Positions 24,192 through 31,790 of a stretch of 38,796 nt of DNA are shown in pieces; position 1 is the stretch's first letter; every line of letters starts with the position of its first letter. The stretch is from NCBI GenBank assembly GCA_003604995.1, contig QZJD01000042.1, positions 1 to 38,796 on the forward strand, in the 5' to 3' direction. The position numbers and the translations under genes were made by a program. Source of the DNA: Desulfobulbus sp. (GTDB lineage: Bacteria; Desulfobacterota; Desulfobulbia; Desulfobulbales; Desulfobulbaceae). Under the pieces are notes generated by a model, which saw only the letters and a list, made by a program, of their open reading frames with translations, was not told the origin of the DNA and made no database searches.

Positions 24192-25652
24192 TCAGACGAG
24201 CTCCGGGCGCCGGCCCTTGACCCCGGCCCGCCCTTCCAGGTTCCATGCGGCGCGGAGCAGGATTTCCTCGTTAAAATGGGCAGCCTGCAGCTGCAGGCCG
24301 ATGGGCAGACCGTCGCCGCTGAAACCGGCCGGCACCGACATTCCCGGTATCCCGGCAAGATTGGCGGAGATGGTCAGAATATCGGAGAGATAGAGGGCCA
24401 GCGGATCGTCACCCTTTTCCCCGATGGGCCAGGCCGGCGTGGGACAGACCGGCGAAGCGATCAGGTCGCAGGCGGCAAAAGCGGCCCGAAAGTCCTCCCG
24501 GATCAGGGTGCGCACCCGCGAGGCCTTCTTGTAGTAAGCGTCATAGTAGCCGGCGGACAGGGCATAGGTGCCGATCAGGATCCGCTTCTTGACCTCGTCG
24601 CCAAACCCCTCGGACCTGCTCTGCCGATACATGTCCAGCAGTGAATCAGCCTGCGGCGCCCGGTAACCGTAGCGCACCCCGTCGTAGCGGGCCAGGTTGG
24701 AGCTGGCCTCGGCCGGGGCGATCAGGTAGTAGACCGCCACGCAGTACTCGGTATGGGGCAGGGACACCTCGATGATTTCCGCCCCCGCATCCGCCAGCAT
24801 GGAAATGGCGTTGCGCACCACCCGCTCCACCTCCGGATCAAGACCTGCGCCGAAATACTCCACCGGCACCCCGACCCTGACTCCCTTGAGTCCGTCCCGC
24901 AGGGCGGAGGTATAATCCGGGACCGGTCTGGCGCTGGAGGTGGCGTCCCGGGGATCATGACCGCTGAGCACGTTCATCAGCAGGGCGCAGTCCCGCACGT
25001 CCTTGGTCATGGGGCCGACCTGATCCAGGGAGGAGGCAAAGGCAACCAGGCCGTAACGGGAAACCCGGCCGTAGGTGGGTTTCATTCCGACAATGCCGCA
25101 CAGCGAGGCCGGCTGGCGGATCGAGCCGCCGGTGTCCGAGCCCAGGCTTGCGAGACATTGGTCCGCGGCCACCGCCGAAGCTGAACCGCCGCTGGAACCG
25201 CCGGTCACATAGCCGGGCCGCCAGGGATTGTGGGGAGTGCCGAAGGCGCAGTTCTCGCTGGTGGAGCCCATGGCGAATTCATCCATGGCCAGCTTGCCGA
25301 GCAGTACCGCCCCCTCGCGGCGCAATTTCTCGATAACCGTCGCATCGTAGGGCGGCACGAAATGTTCCAGGATCCGGGAACCGCAGGTGGTGGGCATGGA
25401 GCTGGTGCACAGCACGTCCTTGCTGGCCAGCGGCAGGCCACAGAGTTTGCCCGCCCTCCCCTGCCGTCTCTCCCGGTCGGCCTGCTCGGCCTGGCGCAAG
25501 GCCTGTTCCCGGTCGAGGGTAATGAAGGAATTGATCCGTCCCTCCACGGCCTCGATTCTGGCAAGAAGAGATTCGGTCAACTGAACCGACGTACATTCCC
25601 CCTGGTCAAGCTTGGCCTTTGCCTCGCCCAGGGTCAGAGTAAACAAGTCCAT
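24192..25652 (-). CDS. gatA: Aspartyl/glutamyl-tRNA amidotransferase subunit A
   Basis: A 486-residue amidase-signature protein, the glutaminase subunit of GatCAB, which converts Glu-tRNA(Gln) or Asp-tRNA(Asn) to the amide form. The Ser-cisSer-Lys triad is visible as Lys in ASKDVLCT near residue 78, and serines in [12 protein letters not shown] and [10 protein letters not shown]. Length is as expected. It begins 9 bases after gatC. gatB is not in this window and must be elsewhere if the complex is complete. Confidence 0.96.
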   Translation of the reverse strand: MDLFTLTLGEAKAKLDQGECTSVQLTESLLARIEAVEGRINSFITLDREQALRQAEQADRERRQGRAGKLCGLPLASKDVLCTSSMPTTCGSRILEHFVPPYDATVIEKLRREGAVLLGKLAMDEFAMGSTSENCAFGTPHNPWRPGYVTGGSSGGSASAVAADQCLASLGSDTGGSIRQPASLCGIVGMKPTYGRVSRYGLVAFASSLDQVGPMTKDVRDCALLMNVLSGHDPRDATSSARPVPDYTSALRDGLKGVRVGVPVEYFGAGLDPEVERVVRNAISMLADAGAEIIEVSLPHTEYCVAVYYLIAPAEASSNLARYDGVRYGYRAPQADSLLDMYRQSRSEGFGDEVKKRILIGTYALSAGYYDAYYKKASRVRTLIREDFRAAFAACDLIASPVCPTPAWPIGEKGDDPLALYLSDILTISANLAGIPGMSVPAGFSGDGLPIGLQLQAAHFNEEILLRAAWNLEGRAGVKGRRPELV

Positions 25653-25661
25653 GGATATATC

Positions 25662-25949
25662 TCAGGAAAGGATTCTGGGCACCACGAAGGATTCACCATT
25701 CTGCCGGGGGGCCCCCTTCAATGCACTTTCCCGGGGAAGCGAGGGGGTGACCTTATCCTCGCGGAAGGCATTGCCTTCGACGCCGGAGTGGGTGGTCACC
25801 GCCACGCCGGTGGTGTCCACTTCCTCCAGCTTGGCCACATAGCTGAGCAGTGTATCGAGCTGCCCCGTTATCCGGTCCATTTCCTCGGGGCGCAGTTCAA
25901 GCCTGGCCAGGCGCGCCACATGCTCCACTTCTTCTCTGGTGATCTTCAT
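25662..25949 (-). CDS. gatC: Aspartyl/glutamyl-tRNA amidotransferase subunit C
   Basis: A 95-residue linker subunit that stabilises GatA in GatCAB. The opening MKITREEVEHVARLARLEL and the DTLLSYVAKLEEVDT segment are typical, and the C-terminal end with an arginine-proline region wraps around GatA in known structures. ATG 25949 is preferred over an in-frame start six codons upstream because it gives the canonical N-terminus. First gene of the gatC-gatA-hisC-cmk run. Confidence 0.94.
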   Translation of the reverse strand: MKITREEVEHVARLARLELRPEEMDRITGQLDTLLSYVAKLEEVDTTGVAVTTHSGVEGNAFREDKVTPSLPRESALKGAPRQNGESFVVPRILS

Positions 25950-26034
25950 GGATTGCGATAGGTTCAAGGTAGAGGGTAAAAATTGCCTCTACTTTGACAT
26001 CTGCGGATCTGTCTGTCAACAGGGGATGAGGCGG

Positions 26035-27090
26035 TTAATGAACCGCGACGGATTTATTGCTGAAGATGATCCCGGCAAAAACCTCGACCAGCCGCGGATC
26101 GAACTGGGTGCCGGCGCAGCGGCGCAGCTCGCTCACCGCCTCCGGAACGGTAAGGTTGCGCCGGTAATTGCGTCGCGAGGTCATGGCATCATAGCTGTCG
26201 GCTATGGTGATGATCCGGGTCAGGGTATCCAGGTCGTCGCCGCCTATGCCCTCCGGATACCCTTGCCCGTCAATGCGTTCGTGATGATGCAGAATTATGG
26301 AGCGTTCCCGTTCGGTGAACTTCAGGGGCTGGATGATGTTTGCCCCCACTTCCGGGTGTTTCTTGATCAGGGCCCACTCTTCCGCGGTCAACTTGCCGGG
26401 CTTCTGGATACAGGAAAGGTCAATGACCAGCTTGCCGATGTCATGGAAATGGGAGGCCCGCTCGAGCACCACCATATCCTCTGGAGAAAGTTGGATTTCC
26501 TGCCCCAGGAGCAGGGAGTACTGGGTGACCCGGCGGGTATGGCCGGCGGTATACATGTCCTTTTCTTCAAGGGCCGCCTGCAGCGAGGACATCACTTGCA
26601 CGGTCGCCTCTTCAAGCTGGAGGCTGTAGCGTTCCAGGAGCACGTTTTTTTCAGCGAGTTCCTTGGTTTTTTCCCGAACCTCGTACTCCAGGTTTTTGCG
26701 GTAGTTCTTTTCCTTCAGGATAAAACCGCGTTTTTCTATGGCCCGCTTGACCTTGACGTGAAACAACTCAATATCGTCAATGGGTTTGGTCATAAAATCA
26801 TAGGCGCCCAGATTGATCGCCTTGATCGCGTAGTCCATGGAACCGGCACCGGTCAAAAAAAGAACCGGCACATCGCAATGCTGTCTGTTCAAGCCTTCGA
26901 TGGTCTGAAAGCCGTCCATATCCGGCATGTTGATGTCCAGGATTATAACGTCGAAATCGTCCGTTACCGTCCTGAGCACCTCTCTGCCGCTGGCAACGGC
27001 GACCACTTCATAGTCAAACATGGTCAGGATCTTTTCGACCGCGTTGCGTACCAGGTCATCGTCGTCCGCGATCAGAATCTTTGCGCCCAT
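26035..27090 (-). CDS. Response regulator with HD-GYP phosphodiesterase domain
   Basis: A 351-residue RpfG-type regulator. An N-terminal receiver domain has acceptor Asp52 in IILDINMPDMDG and the acidic pocket ADDDDL. A long coiled coil follows (about 125-165, KNYRKNLEYEVREKTKEL), then an HD-GYP domain with HFHDIGKL and HHERIDGQGYP, the full motif set expected for cyclic di-GMP hydrolysis. The HD-GYP activity is inferred from intact motifs. ATG 27090 is chosen over a TTG at 27105, though its ribosome site is close. No cognate kinase is adjacent; the hybrid kinases at 188 and 8749 are far off. Confidence 0.92.
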   Translation of the reverse strand: MGAKILIADDDDLVRNAVEKILTMFDYEVVAVASGREVLRTVTDDFDVIILDINMPDMDGFQTIEGLNRQHCDVPVLFLTGAGSMDYAIKAINLGAYDFMTKPIDDIELFHVKVKRAIEKRGFILKEKNYRKNLEYEVREKTKELAEKNVLLERYSLQLEEATVQVMSSLQAALEEKDMYTAGHTRRVTQYSLLLGQEIQLSPEDMVVLERASHFHDIGKLVIDLSCIQKPGKLTAEEWALIKKHPEVGANIIQPLKFTERERSIILHHHERIDGQGYPEGIGGDDLDTLTRIITIADSYDAMTSRRNYRRNLTVPEAVSELRRCAGTQFDPRLVEVFAGIIFSNKSVAVH

Positions 27091-27165
27091 TTCCCTGCCG
27101 GTCAAGTAGGATAAATACTCAGAAACCCGCTATTTTTCCGTTAAACTCACTTACATATTTGTAGT

Positions 27166-28230
27166 TTACATTTTCCAATAGCTTTTTGCAAGGTCGATGG
27201 CCTGGCGCAGATATATCGGCTGTTCATCGGCGGAGATGTTCTCCTTGCTTTGGAGGTTTTGCTGAAACGCCGGCAAGTCGGGCGCAAGTTGTTCACCGCT
27301 CAGAGCGGTCAAAACCGCCAGCGAGCCGTCGCGCATCCCGTGCAGATTGTATCCCCCTTCCAGGGTGATCAGGAGACGTCCCTGACAGATTTCGTCAGCC
27401 AACTCCTGGACGATTCCGGTCATATCGGCAAACCCTTCAGCTGAAACCCGCATGGCCCCCAGGGGATCTCCGCCATAGATATCAAAACCGCAGGAAACAA
27501 GGATAAAATCCGGTCGATACTGTCTGGCCACCGGCACCAGTAGTTCCTGAAAAATACGGTGAAAATCCCTGTCCCCCTGCCCCCCGGGCAGCGGGCAATT
27601 CAAAGTGAATCCCTCCCCTTTTCCCTCTCCGATCTCAAACAGGGAGCCGGTTCCGGGATAATGGGGGTACTGGTGGGTGGAAAAATAGAGAACCTGATCC
27701 GTCCCGTAAAAACTATGCTGGGTGCCGTTCCCGTGGTGGAGATCCCAGTCCACGATCAGGATCTGTTTCATCCCCATCCTGGCCAGACCGAATTGCGCGG
27801 CAATGGCCACATTGTTGAACAGGCAAAAGCCCATGGCCCGAGAGCGTTCCGCATGATGGCCCGGCGGCCGGACCAGACAGAAGGCATTGTCCACCTCTTT
27901 GGCGGCTATGCGCTGCATACCGTCGATGAGTGCGCCCGCGGCCAGGCAGGCCGCCTCATACGATCGGGGAGAGGTCTGGGTATCGGCATCGAGATAATCG
28001 TGCCTGCGTCCGGCGGTCTCCGCCACCCGCTTGATCAGGGCAGGTGAATGGTTGAGGCCGATGATCTCCGGTGTGGCAGCGGCGAATGTCGGAAAAGAGA
28101 GCCGAGGTCCCGTGTCCGCTTTGTCCAGGGCCTCGTAGACCACCTGCAGGCGATCCGGGGATTCCACGTGCTCAAAACCCGGTTGGTGTTCCAGAAACAG
28201 ATCATGGCGATAGACAGCGGTCCTGCGCAT
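27166..28230 (-). CDS. Histone deacetylase-family (acetoin utilisation/AcuC-like) deacetylase
   Basis: A 354-residue zinc-dependent deacetylase-fold protein. The catalytic residues are in RPPGHHAERSRAMGFC and the metal ligands in VDWDLHHGNGTQ, with the further aspartate in GFDIYGGDPLG. Bacterial members deacetylate polyamines or acyl-CoA synthetases; the substrate here is unknown. ATG 28230 is chosen because AGGAG lies 8 bases upstream, better than the ATG at 28251. The start lies inside the end of the cyclo-ligase gene by 29 bases, so they share a transcript. Confidence 0.9.
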   Translation of the reverse strand: MRRTAVYRHDLFLEHQPGFEHVESPDRLQVVYEALDKADTGPRLSFPTFAAATPEIIGLNHSPALIKRVAETAGRRHDYLDADTQTSPRSYEAACLAAGALIDGMQRIAAKEVDNAFCLVRPPGHHAERSRAMGFCLFNNVAIAAQFGLARMGMKQILIVDWDLHHGNGTQHSFYGTDQVLYFSTHQYPHYPGTGSLFEIGEGKGEGFTLNCPLPGGQGDRDFHRIFQELLVPVARQYRPDFILVSCGFDIYGGDPLGAMRVSAEGFADMTGIVQELADEICQGRLLITLEGGYNLHGMRDGSLAVLTALSGEQLAPDLPAFQQNLQSKENISADEQPIYLRQAIDLAKSYWKM

Positions 28231-28825
28231 CTCGATTACTCCTGCAATCATAGTGGTTCTCTTCAGTGATCAGATAGTCCATGAGCTGATCATGGGGTTC
28301 ACAGGGAACACGGTCGACGACCTGCAGCGCGAAGGCCGGGGCAAGACGATGAGCGGCCGGCGCCTCTCCGGCAAGAAAACGGTCATAATACCCCCCGCCG
28401 TAGCCGAGGCGGCCACCGCATGCATCAAAGACGCAACCGGGAACAATAACCGCGTCAATGTCGCCGGGTGGGACTAGCGCCTTGGGGAGCAAACCGGGCC
28501 TTGGTTCCGGAATACCCTGATAGCCCGGCTCCACATCGTGGAGGGGGTCGGAGATCCTGACCGCCAGAAGACGATGTTCCTCGGGAAGGGTAACGGGAAG
28601 ACAGACGGTCTTGCCGCGTGTCAAGAGAGCCTTGATCAGTCTATCCGTTTGCACCTCGCTCCGGAAATGCATATAGACCAAAACGATCTCCGTTTTCGCC
28701 AGCTCAGGCAGTGAGAGTATCCGTTCGGTGATCGCCGTGCTCCACTTTCCGCGCAAATCAGGAGATACCCCAGCCCGCTCCTTGAGTATTCTTTGCCGCA
28801 GGAGGTTTCTGTCTGTTCCGTACAT
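28202..28825 (-). CDS. 5-formyltetrahydrofolate cyclo-ligase
   Basis: A 207-residue enzyme that turns 5-formyl-THF into 5,10-methenyl-THF using ATP. The signature VIVPGCVFDACGGRLGYGGGYYDRF is split here as VPGCVFDACGGRLGYG and GGYYDRFL (about residues 128-150), and the basic N-terminus LLRQRILKERAGV is typical. In many proteobacteria 6S RNA lies just upstream of this gene; here the 99-base gap to the next gene holds only a terminator. It is followed by the overlapping deacetylase gene. Confidence 0.92.
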   Translation of the reverse strand: MYGTDRNLLRQRILKERAGVSPDLRGKWSTAITERILSLPELAKTEIVLVYMHFRSEVQTDRLIKALLTRGKTVCLPVTLPEEHRLLAVRISDPLHDVEPGYQGIPEPRPGLLPKALVPPGDIDAVIVPGCVFDACGGRLGYGGGYYDRFLAGEAPAAHRLAPAFALQVVDRVPCEPHDQLMDYLITEENHYDCRSNRDAQDRCLSP

Positions 28826-28860
28826 AGATTGGATTGTACACCGTTCGGAAATCGGGCTGC

Positions 28861-28897
28861 AAAAAAAAAACGCGGTGCAGGATCAACCGGCACCGCG
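28861..28897 (-). terminator. Rho-independent terminator of the YeeE/YedE gene
   Basis: On the minus strand CGCGGTGC and GCACCGCG form an 8-bp stem with an 11-base loop, followed by ten T residues. It lies 28 bases after the stop codon of the transporter gene. Confidence 0.92.
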
Positions 28898-28924
28898 CTT
28901 GCGTGAAGCTGTCCTTCCGGGAGG

Positions 28925-30178
28925 TTACATCGGAAGGATGAGTTTGTTGCTGTCCTCGTTCCAGGTGACAATGACGTACCAGGCGGCCATGGCAAAAAGA
29001 ATGATCGCCAGGGTCGGTCCGTAGCCCAGGGAATCGGGCATGTACACATATTTACCCAGGACCTCGTTTTCTTCCCAGGCCATGGATTTCACCCACAAAC
29101 CGCTCAGGGAGGCGGAAAGGGCGAAGACAATCATGGCCAGCCAGAGTTTGAGCTGCCCTTCCCCGACCCGCCACAAGGTGCCGGTACCGCAGCCGCCCGC
29201 CAGCATGGCGCCCAAGCCGAAAACAAAACCGCCGAACACGCCGCCCCAGCCGAAGGTGCCGCGGACATAGTTGATTTCGGCAAGCACTGCTTCGCCACCG
29301 GTCCGGGCAGGAACCCCGTACTTGAGCACCGCGGTGCCGACGGCGACGATGCTGATGGTCAGGGCCACGGACTTGGCCATGGTAGCATTGCCGGTCATAT
29401 GCGGCTCGCGGAATCCCTGAACCATGCACCAGCGACCCCGCTGCATGGTGTAGCCGAGTGCCACGGCAATCAGGAGGATGCCGGGCAAGGAGTTGATATA
29501 GTCAGCGGCCTCATCTCCATCGTAATTGGCATACTGGTACGCGCCCCAGATCATCACCGCGAGTACCGCTATCCCCACGACAAACTGAACTTGTATCGGA
29601 AAATCGATGGTTTTGGCTCCGCCGCTGCCCCAGGTGATGTGCTCCATTTCCTTGTAGAGGAGCCAGAGACCAAAAAGAACGCCGAAGATCAGACCAAACC
29701 ACATGGCAAATCCATGAGCGCTCAGGTTGCCGATGGCGTTGAACATACCGCCGACGTTGCAGCCGCCGGCAAAGGTTGCGCCGATACCCATGAGGATGCC
29801 GGCGATCACCGCCTTAACCCACTCCCGAATCGGGGGGAAGCGCAGGGCAAACTGGCCGCCCAGACAGGCGGACAAAAAAGCGCCGCCGACAAAACCGAGA
29901 CCGATGACCGAGCCGGTATTATACCAGATGGACATCTTCAGGAGGCTTTCTCCATCTTCATCAATGAATCCTAAGGATTCCAGGGTCGCGGGGTCAGAGT
30001 AGATGCCTATCCCGTACAGGATCCAGTCACCCCAGTTGCGAACAGCGCCTACAGCCCCCCACGGCCGCCACCAGGCGGCAATCAGAATGCTGAACAGACC
30101 GATGAGTATCCCGGTTGTCATGGGATCCCATTCCTTTTTACAGAGATTGTTGTAGAGTTCCTTAATTTTTCCACCCAT
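28925..30178 (-). CDS. YeeE/YedE (TsuA-like) sulfur-compound transporter
   Basis: A 417-residue inner-membrane protein with about ten hydrophobic segments. The family's paired motifs are present: AGGCNVGGMFNAIG in the first half and AGGCGTGTLWRVGEG in the second, with further cysteines in SACLGG and GRWCMVQGF. Related TsuA imports thiosulfate through a chain of cysteines and works with a TusA-like protein; other YedE proteins are linked to selenium. ATG 30178 is preferred because GGAGG precedes it; a longer in-frame start at 30313 lacks support. The gene is divergent from tusA-dsrE, which strengthens a sulfur-import role. The substrate is inference. Confidence 0.88.
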   Translation of the reverse strand: MGGKIKELYNNLCKKEWDPMTTGILIGLFSILIAAWWRPWGAVGAVRNWGDWILYGIGIYSDPATLESLGFIDEDGESLLKMSIWYNTGSVIGLGFVGGAFLSACLGGQFALRFPPIREWVKAVIAGILMGIGATFAGGCNVGGMFNAIGNLSAHGFAMWFGLIFGVLFGLWLLYKEMEHITWGSGGAKTIDFPIQVQFVVGIAVLAVMIWGAYQYANYDGDEAADYINSLPGILLIAVALGYTMQRGRWCMVQGFREPHMTGNATMAKSVALTISIVAVGTAVLKYGVPARTGGEAVLAEINYVRGTFGWGGVFGGFVFGLGAMLAGGCGTGTLWRVGEGQLKLWLAMIVFALSASLSGLWVKSMAWEENEVLGKYVYMPDSLGYGPTLAIILFAMAAWYVIVTWNEDSNKLILPM

Positions 30179-30248
30179 ACTGACCCCTCCTCCAGCTTGT
30201 TGTTGGTTCGGTGCCGACGTTGTTATTGCCTCTGCTTCATCCCTTTCC

Positions 30249-30263
30249 CTCCTCTGAGAGGAG
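30249..30263 (-). repeat. Small palindrome in the transporter leader
   Basis: CTCCTC-TGA-GAGGAG is a perfect 6-bp inverted repeat in the 5' leader of the YeeE/YedE gene; it may form a short hairpin. It is 15 bases from a second palindrome at 30276-30291. Confidence 0.4.
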
Positions 30264-30275
30264 AAAACCTTAGTT

Positions 30276-30291
30276 GTAAAAAATTTTTTAC
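30276..30291. promoter_or_regulatory. Perfect 16-bp palindrome between transporter and tusA
   Basis: GTAAAAAATTTTTTAC reads the same on both strands. It lies about 30 bases downstream of the predicted minus-strand start point of the transporter gene. It could be a repressor site or an A/T-tract bend; no second copy was noticed in the window. Confidence 0.4.
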
Positions 30292-30325
30292 CTGTGCTCC
30301 CTATTTTTGTCAAGGATCTTAAGTG

Positions 30326-30353
30326 AATATATTCTCCCTGTCGTTTCTGTAAA
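30326..30353 (-). promoter_or_regulatory. Candidate sigma70 promoter of the transporter gene
   Basis: On the minus strand TTTACA (30353-30348), a 16-base spacer and TATATT (30331-30326) would start transcription near 30319, leaving a leader of about 140 bases before the ATG at 30178. Confidence 0.5.
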
Positions 30354-30422
30354 ACATAAAAAAAATAGGAATATCAAACAATTATATATAAAAAACACTT
30401 TGAATTGCCATTCATTTTAGCC

Positions 30423-30451
30423 TTGACAGACCCCACCCTTTTCAGTATAAA
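30423..30451 (+). promoter_or_regulatory. Strong sigma70 promoter of the tusA-dsrE operon
   Basis: TTGACA (30423-30428), a 17-base spacer and TATAAA (30446-30451) predict a start near 30458. The AAGGAG at 30463-30468 is then very close to the 5' end of the mRNA and serves a 35-codon ORF. Confidence 0.8.
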
Positions 30452-30472
30452 AACCGATTATCAAGGAGATTT

Positions 30473-30580
30473 ATGCAGTTACTTTGTGGTACTGCCCTTT
30501 CCTTGATGCTTGTGAAAACCACCCTGTTTTCAAAAGCCCTTTCAATTCATTACATGGTAGGAGGATTATCAGATGAGTGA
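30473..30580 (+). CDS. Possible 35-codon leader ORF overlapping tusA
   Basis: ATG 30473 is preceded by AAGGAG at optimal distance and is the first start codon after the predicted transcription start. The 35-residue product (MQLLCGTALSLMLVKTTLFS at its N-terminus) is hydrophobic at first and has one Cys at position 5. Its TGA (30578-30580) overlaps the tusA start codon (30573) in another frame, so it may couple or regulate tusA translation. I do not recognise the peptide, and it may be fortuitous. Confidence 0.4.
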   Translation: MQLLCGTALSLMLVKTTLFSKALSIHYMVGGLSDE

Positions 30581-30827
30581 CAAAATAGCACCAGACGGAC
30601 TCAATGTTGCGGCAGTATTAGACGCCAAAGGGTTGAGCTGCCCCATGCCCCTGCTTCGCACCAAAAAAGAAATAGGCAAGATCAACTCCGGCGAGATCCT
30701 GCGGGTTGAAGGGACGGATCCTGGTTCCCGCAACGACATCCCCGGCTGGTGTGAACGTTCCGGCCATGAATTTTTGGGGCTGAAGGACGAAGAGGGATAC
30801 ACCGCCTATTTTATCAAAAAAGGTTGA
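30573..30827 (+). CDS. tusA: TusA-like sulfur carrier protein
   Basis: An 84-residue protein of the TusA/YeeD/SirA family that carries sulfane sulfur as a persulfide. The active site is Cys23 in KGLSCPMPLLRTKK, the exact CPxP pattern. A second Cys lies in PGWCERSGHEF near residue 53, also found in many members. It has a strong AGGAGG ribosome site and heads the operon with three small genes of DsrE type. It is divergent from a YeeE/YedE transporter, the usual partner. It probably receives sulfur from the transporter or from DsrE and passes it to a sulfur-using pathway. Confidence 0.92.
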   Translation: MSDKIAPDGLNVAAVLDAKGLSCPMPLLRTKKEIGKINSGEILRVEGTDPGSRNDIPGWCERSGHEFLGLKDEEGYTAYFIKKG

Positions 30828-30854
30828 TTTCTTGTTTTTTATCAACTAATTCAC

Positions 30855-30883
30855 GGCGCGTTTCCTCAAACAGGAAAGGCGCC
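30855..30883 (+). other. Intercistronic hairpin between tusA and dsrE
   Basis: GGCGC (30855-30859) and TTTCCT (30861-30866) pair with AGGAAA (30872-30877) and GCGCC (30879-30883), with one G-G mismatch and a 5-base loop. No T-run follows. It may attenuate transcription or protect the tusA message. Confidence 0.6.
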
Positions 30884-30906
30884 GCTTCTTATTTGAGGAG
30901 GGTATC

Positions 30907-31218
30907 ATGGCCAAAAGTTTAGGCATATTTGTCACCAATCCTGATAACATGCGTCATGTGGTTGGTGTTACCAAGGCTGCTGTGGATAAGGGTTGTAAGG
31001 TTAAATTGTTTTTTACCTGGACGGCAACCAAACTGACCCAGGATCCTGAATTTGAGGGGCTTTGCAAAATTGCTGATGTTTCCATCTGTCTGGACAGTTA
31101 TCGCAAGATGGGATTTGATCAAAATGTTGTGCCGGCTGGTATGGTTAAGGAAAAAATGGCCACCCAGACTCAACATGGCATCATTATCGAAGATTATGAA
31201 TGTTATCTGAGCTTATAG
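30907..31218 (+). CDS. DsrE-family protein
   Basis: A 103-residue protein with the DsrE fold pattern. It begins AKSLGIFVTNPDNM and carries ADVSICLDSYRKMGF near residue 63, where the Cys matches the reactive position of DsrE-like sulfurtransferases (a cysteine following a strand, then S-x-x-K-x-G). It also has a Cys in DKGCKVKLFFT near residue 33. In characterised systems DsrE and TusA exchange sulfur, so this is probably the transfer partner of the upstream TusA. It has a strong GAGGAGGG ribosome site 79 bases after tusA. Confidence 0.85.
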   Translation: MAKSLGIFVTNPDNMRHVVGVTKAAVDKGCKVKLFFTWTATKLTQDPEFEGLCKIADVSICLDSYRKMGFDQNVVPAGMVKEKMATQTQHGIIIEDYECYLSL

Positions 31219-31228
31219 GGGGTGGAAA

Positions 31229-31531
31229 ATGGAATACAAAAAATCATGCTTCATTATCAGGAACAAAGATTACGCGCTTGATGGGATGCGCTCCGCTCTC
31301 GGTCTGGCCGTGGAAAACATGTACGCCTATACCCATCTCCTGAACGTAGAAATCGACAAACTGGATGACAATAACCTAGATCGTCTGGAAATGCTCCGTG
31401 ACATGGAAGGGGAAGTATATTCCAATGTCCAGGCCAATGTTGAAAACAATGGCTTCGAAGCCATGTCCGTTGAAGAGCTTGGTGAAAAGCTCCGAGAAAT
31501 GGATGTTATTGTTCCTTACGGAATCAAATAG
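31229..31531 (+). CDS. DsrE/DsrF-like protein
   Basis: A 100-residue protein 10 bases after dsrE. The pattern MEYKKSCFIIRNKDYALDG, then ALGLAVENMYAYTHLLNVEI, resembles DsrE/DsrF-type subunits (strand, loop, helix). It ends VIVPYGIK. Only one cysteine is present, near the N-terminus (residue 7), and it is not where the catalytic one is in DsrE, so it may be structural. It is probably a partner of the 30907 and 31555 products in a DsrEFH-like complex; this is inference from order and size. A GGGGG ribosome site is seen. Confidence 0.72.
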   Translation: MEYKKSCFIIRNKDYALDGMRSALGLAVENMYAYTHLLNVEIDKLDDNNLDRLEMLRDMEGEVYSNVQANVENNGFEAMSVEELGEKLREMDVIVPYGIK

Positions 31532-31554
31532 ATTGTATTCAAGGAGTATTGGTC

Positions 31555-31728
31555 ATGAAAATATTACATGTTTATCGTTCTGAGCCTGATGAGACCACCA
31601 AAAAACTGGTGGAGATCGTGTCCCGGGACCGTGAAGTAGATACGTTTAATCTCAACGTAGAAAATCCTGATTACGCGCAGCTGGTGGACAAGATTATGGC
31701 TGCGGACAAGACCATCAGTTGGTGGTAA
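31555..31728 (+). CDS. 57-residue protein, possible short DsrH/TusB-like member
   Basis: ATG 31555 follows AAGGAG and starts a 57-codon ORF (first residues MKILHVYRSEPDETTKKLVE, ending TISWW). It is the last gene of the tusA-dsrE run and stops 33 bases before a terminator. It opens like a DsrE-fold strand and helix but is shorter than DsrH/TusB (about 95) and has no cysteine. I do not recognise a family. Position, ribosome site and codon use like its neighbours support it as real. Confidence 0.7.
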   Translation: MKILHVYRSEPDETTKKLVEIVSRDREVDTFNLNVENPDYAQLVDKIMAADKTISWW

Positions 31729-31761
31729 CAAGTTTTTTTATTTAGATATACCCTGTTGTGT

Positions 31762-31790
31762 AACGCCCTTGTTTCTACAAGGGCGTTTTT
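31762..31790 (+). terminator. Rho-independent terminator of the tusA-dsrE operon
   Basis: AACGCCCTTG (31762-31771) pairs with CAAGGGCGTT (31778-31787) with a 6-base loop and a T-run. It overlaps the 3' end of the convergent hydrolase gene, whose stop codon lies at the loop/stem edge. Confidence 0.9.

Noticed and set aside
22987-24393. 468-codon plus-strand frame across cmk, hisC and gatA
   Set aside because: It runs antisense to three well-supported genes; no motif was recognised.
25939-27114. 391-codon plus-strand frame across the HD-GYP regulator
   Set aside because: The minus-strand frame has intact receiver and HD-GYP motifs; the plus-strand one has none.
28826-28924. 6S RNA next to the 5-formyl-THF cyclo-ligase gene
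   Set aside because: 6S RNA often sits there in proteobacteria, but the gap is only 99 bases and holds a terminator for the transporter gene, not a 180-base RNA.
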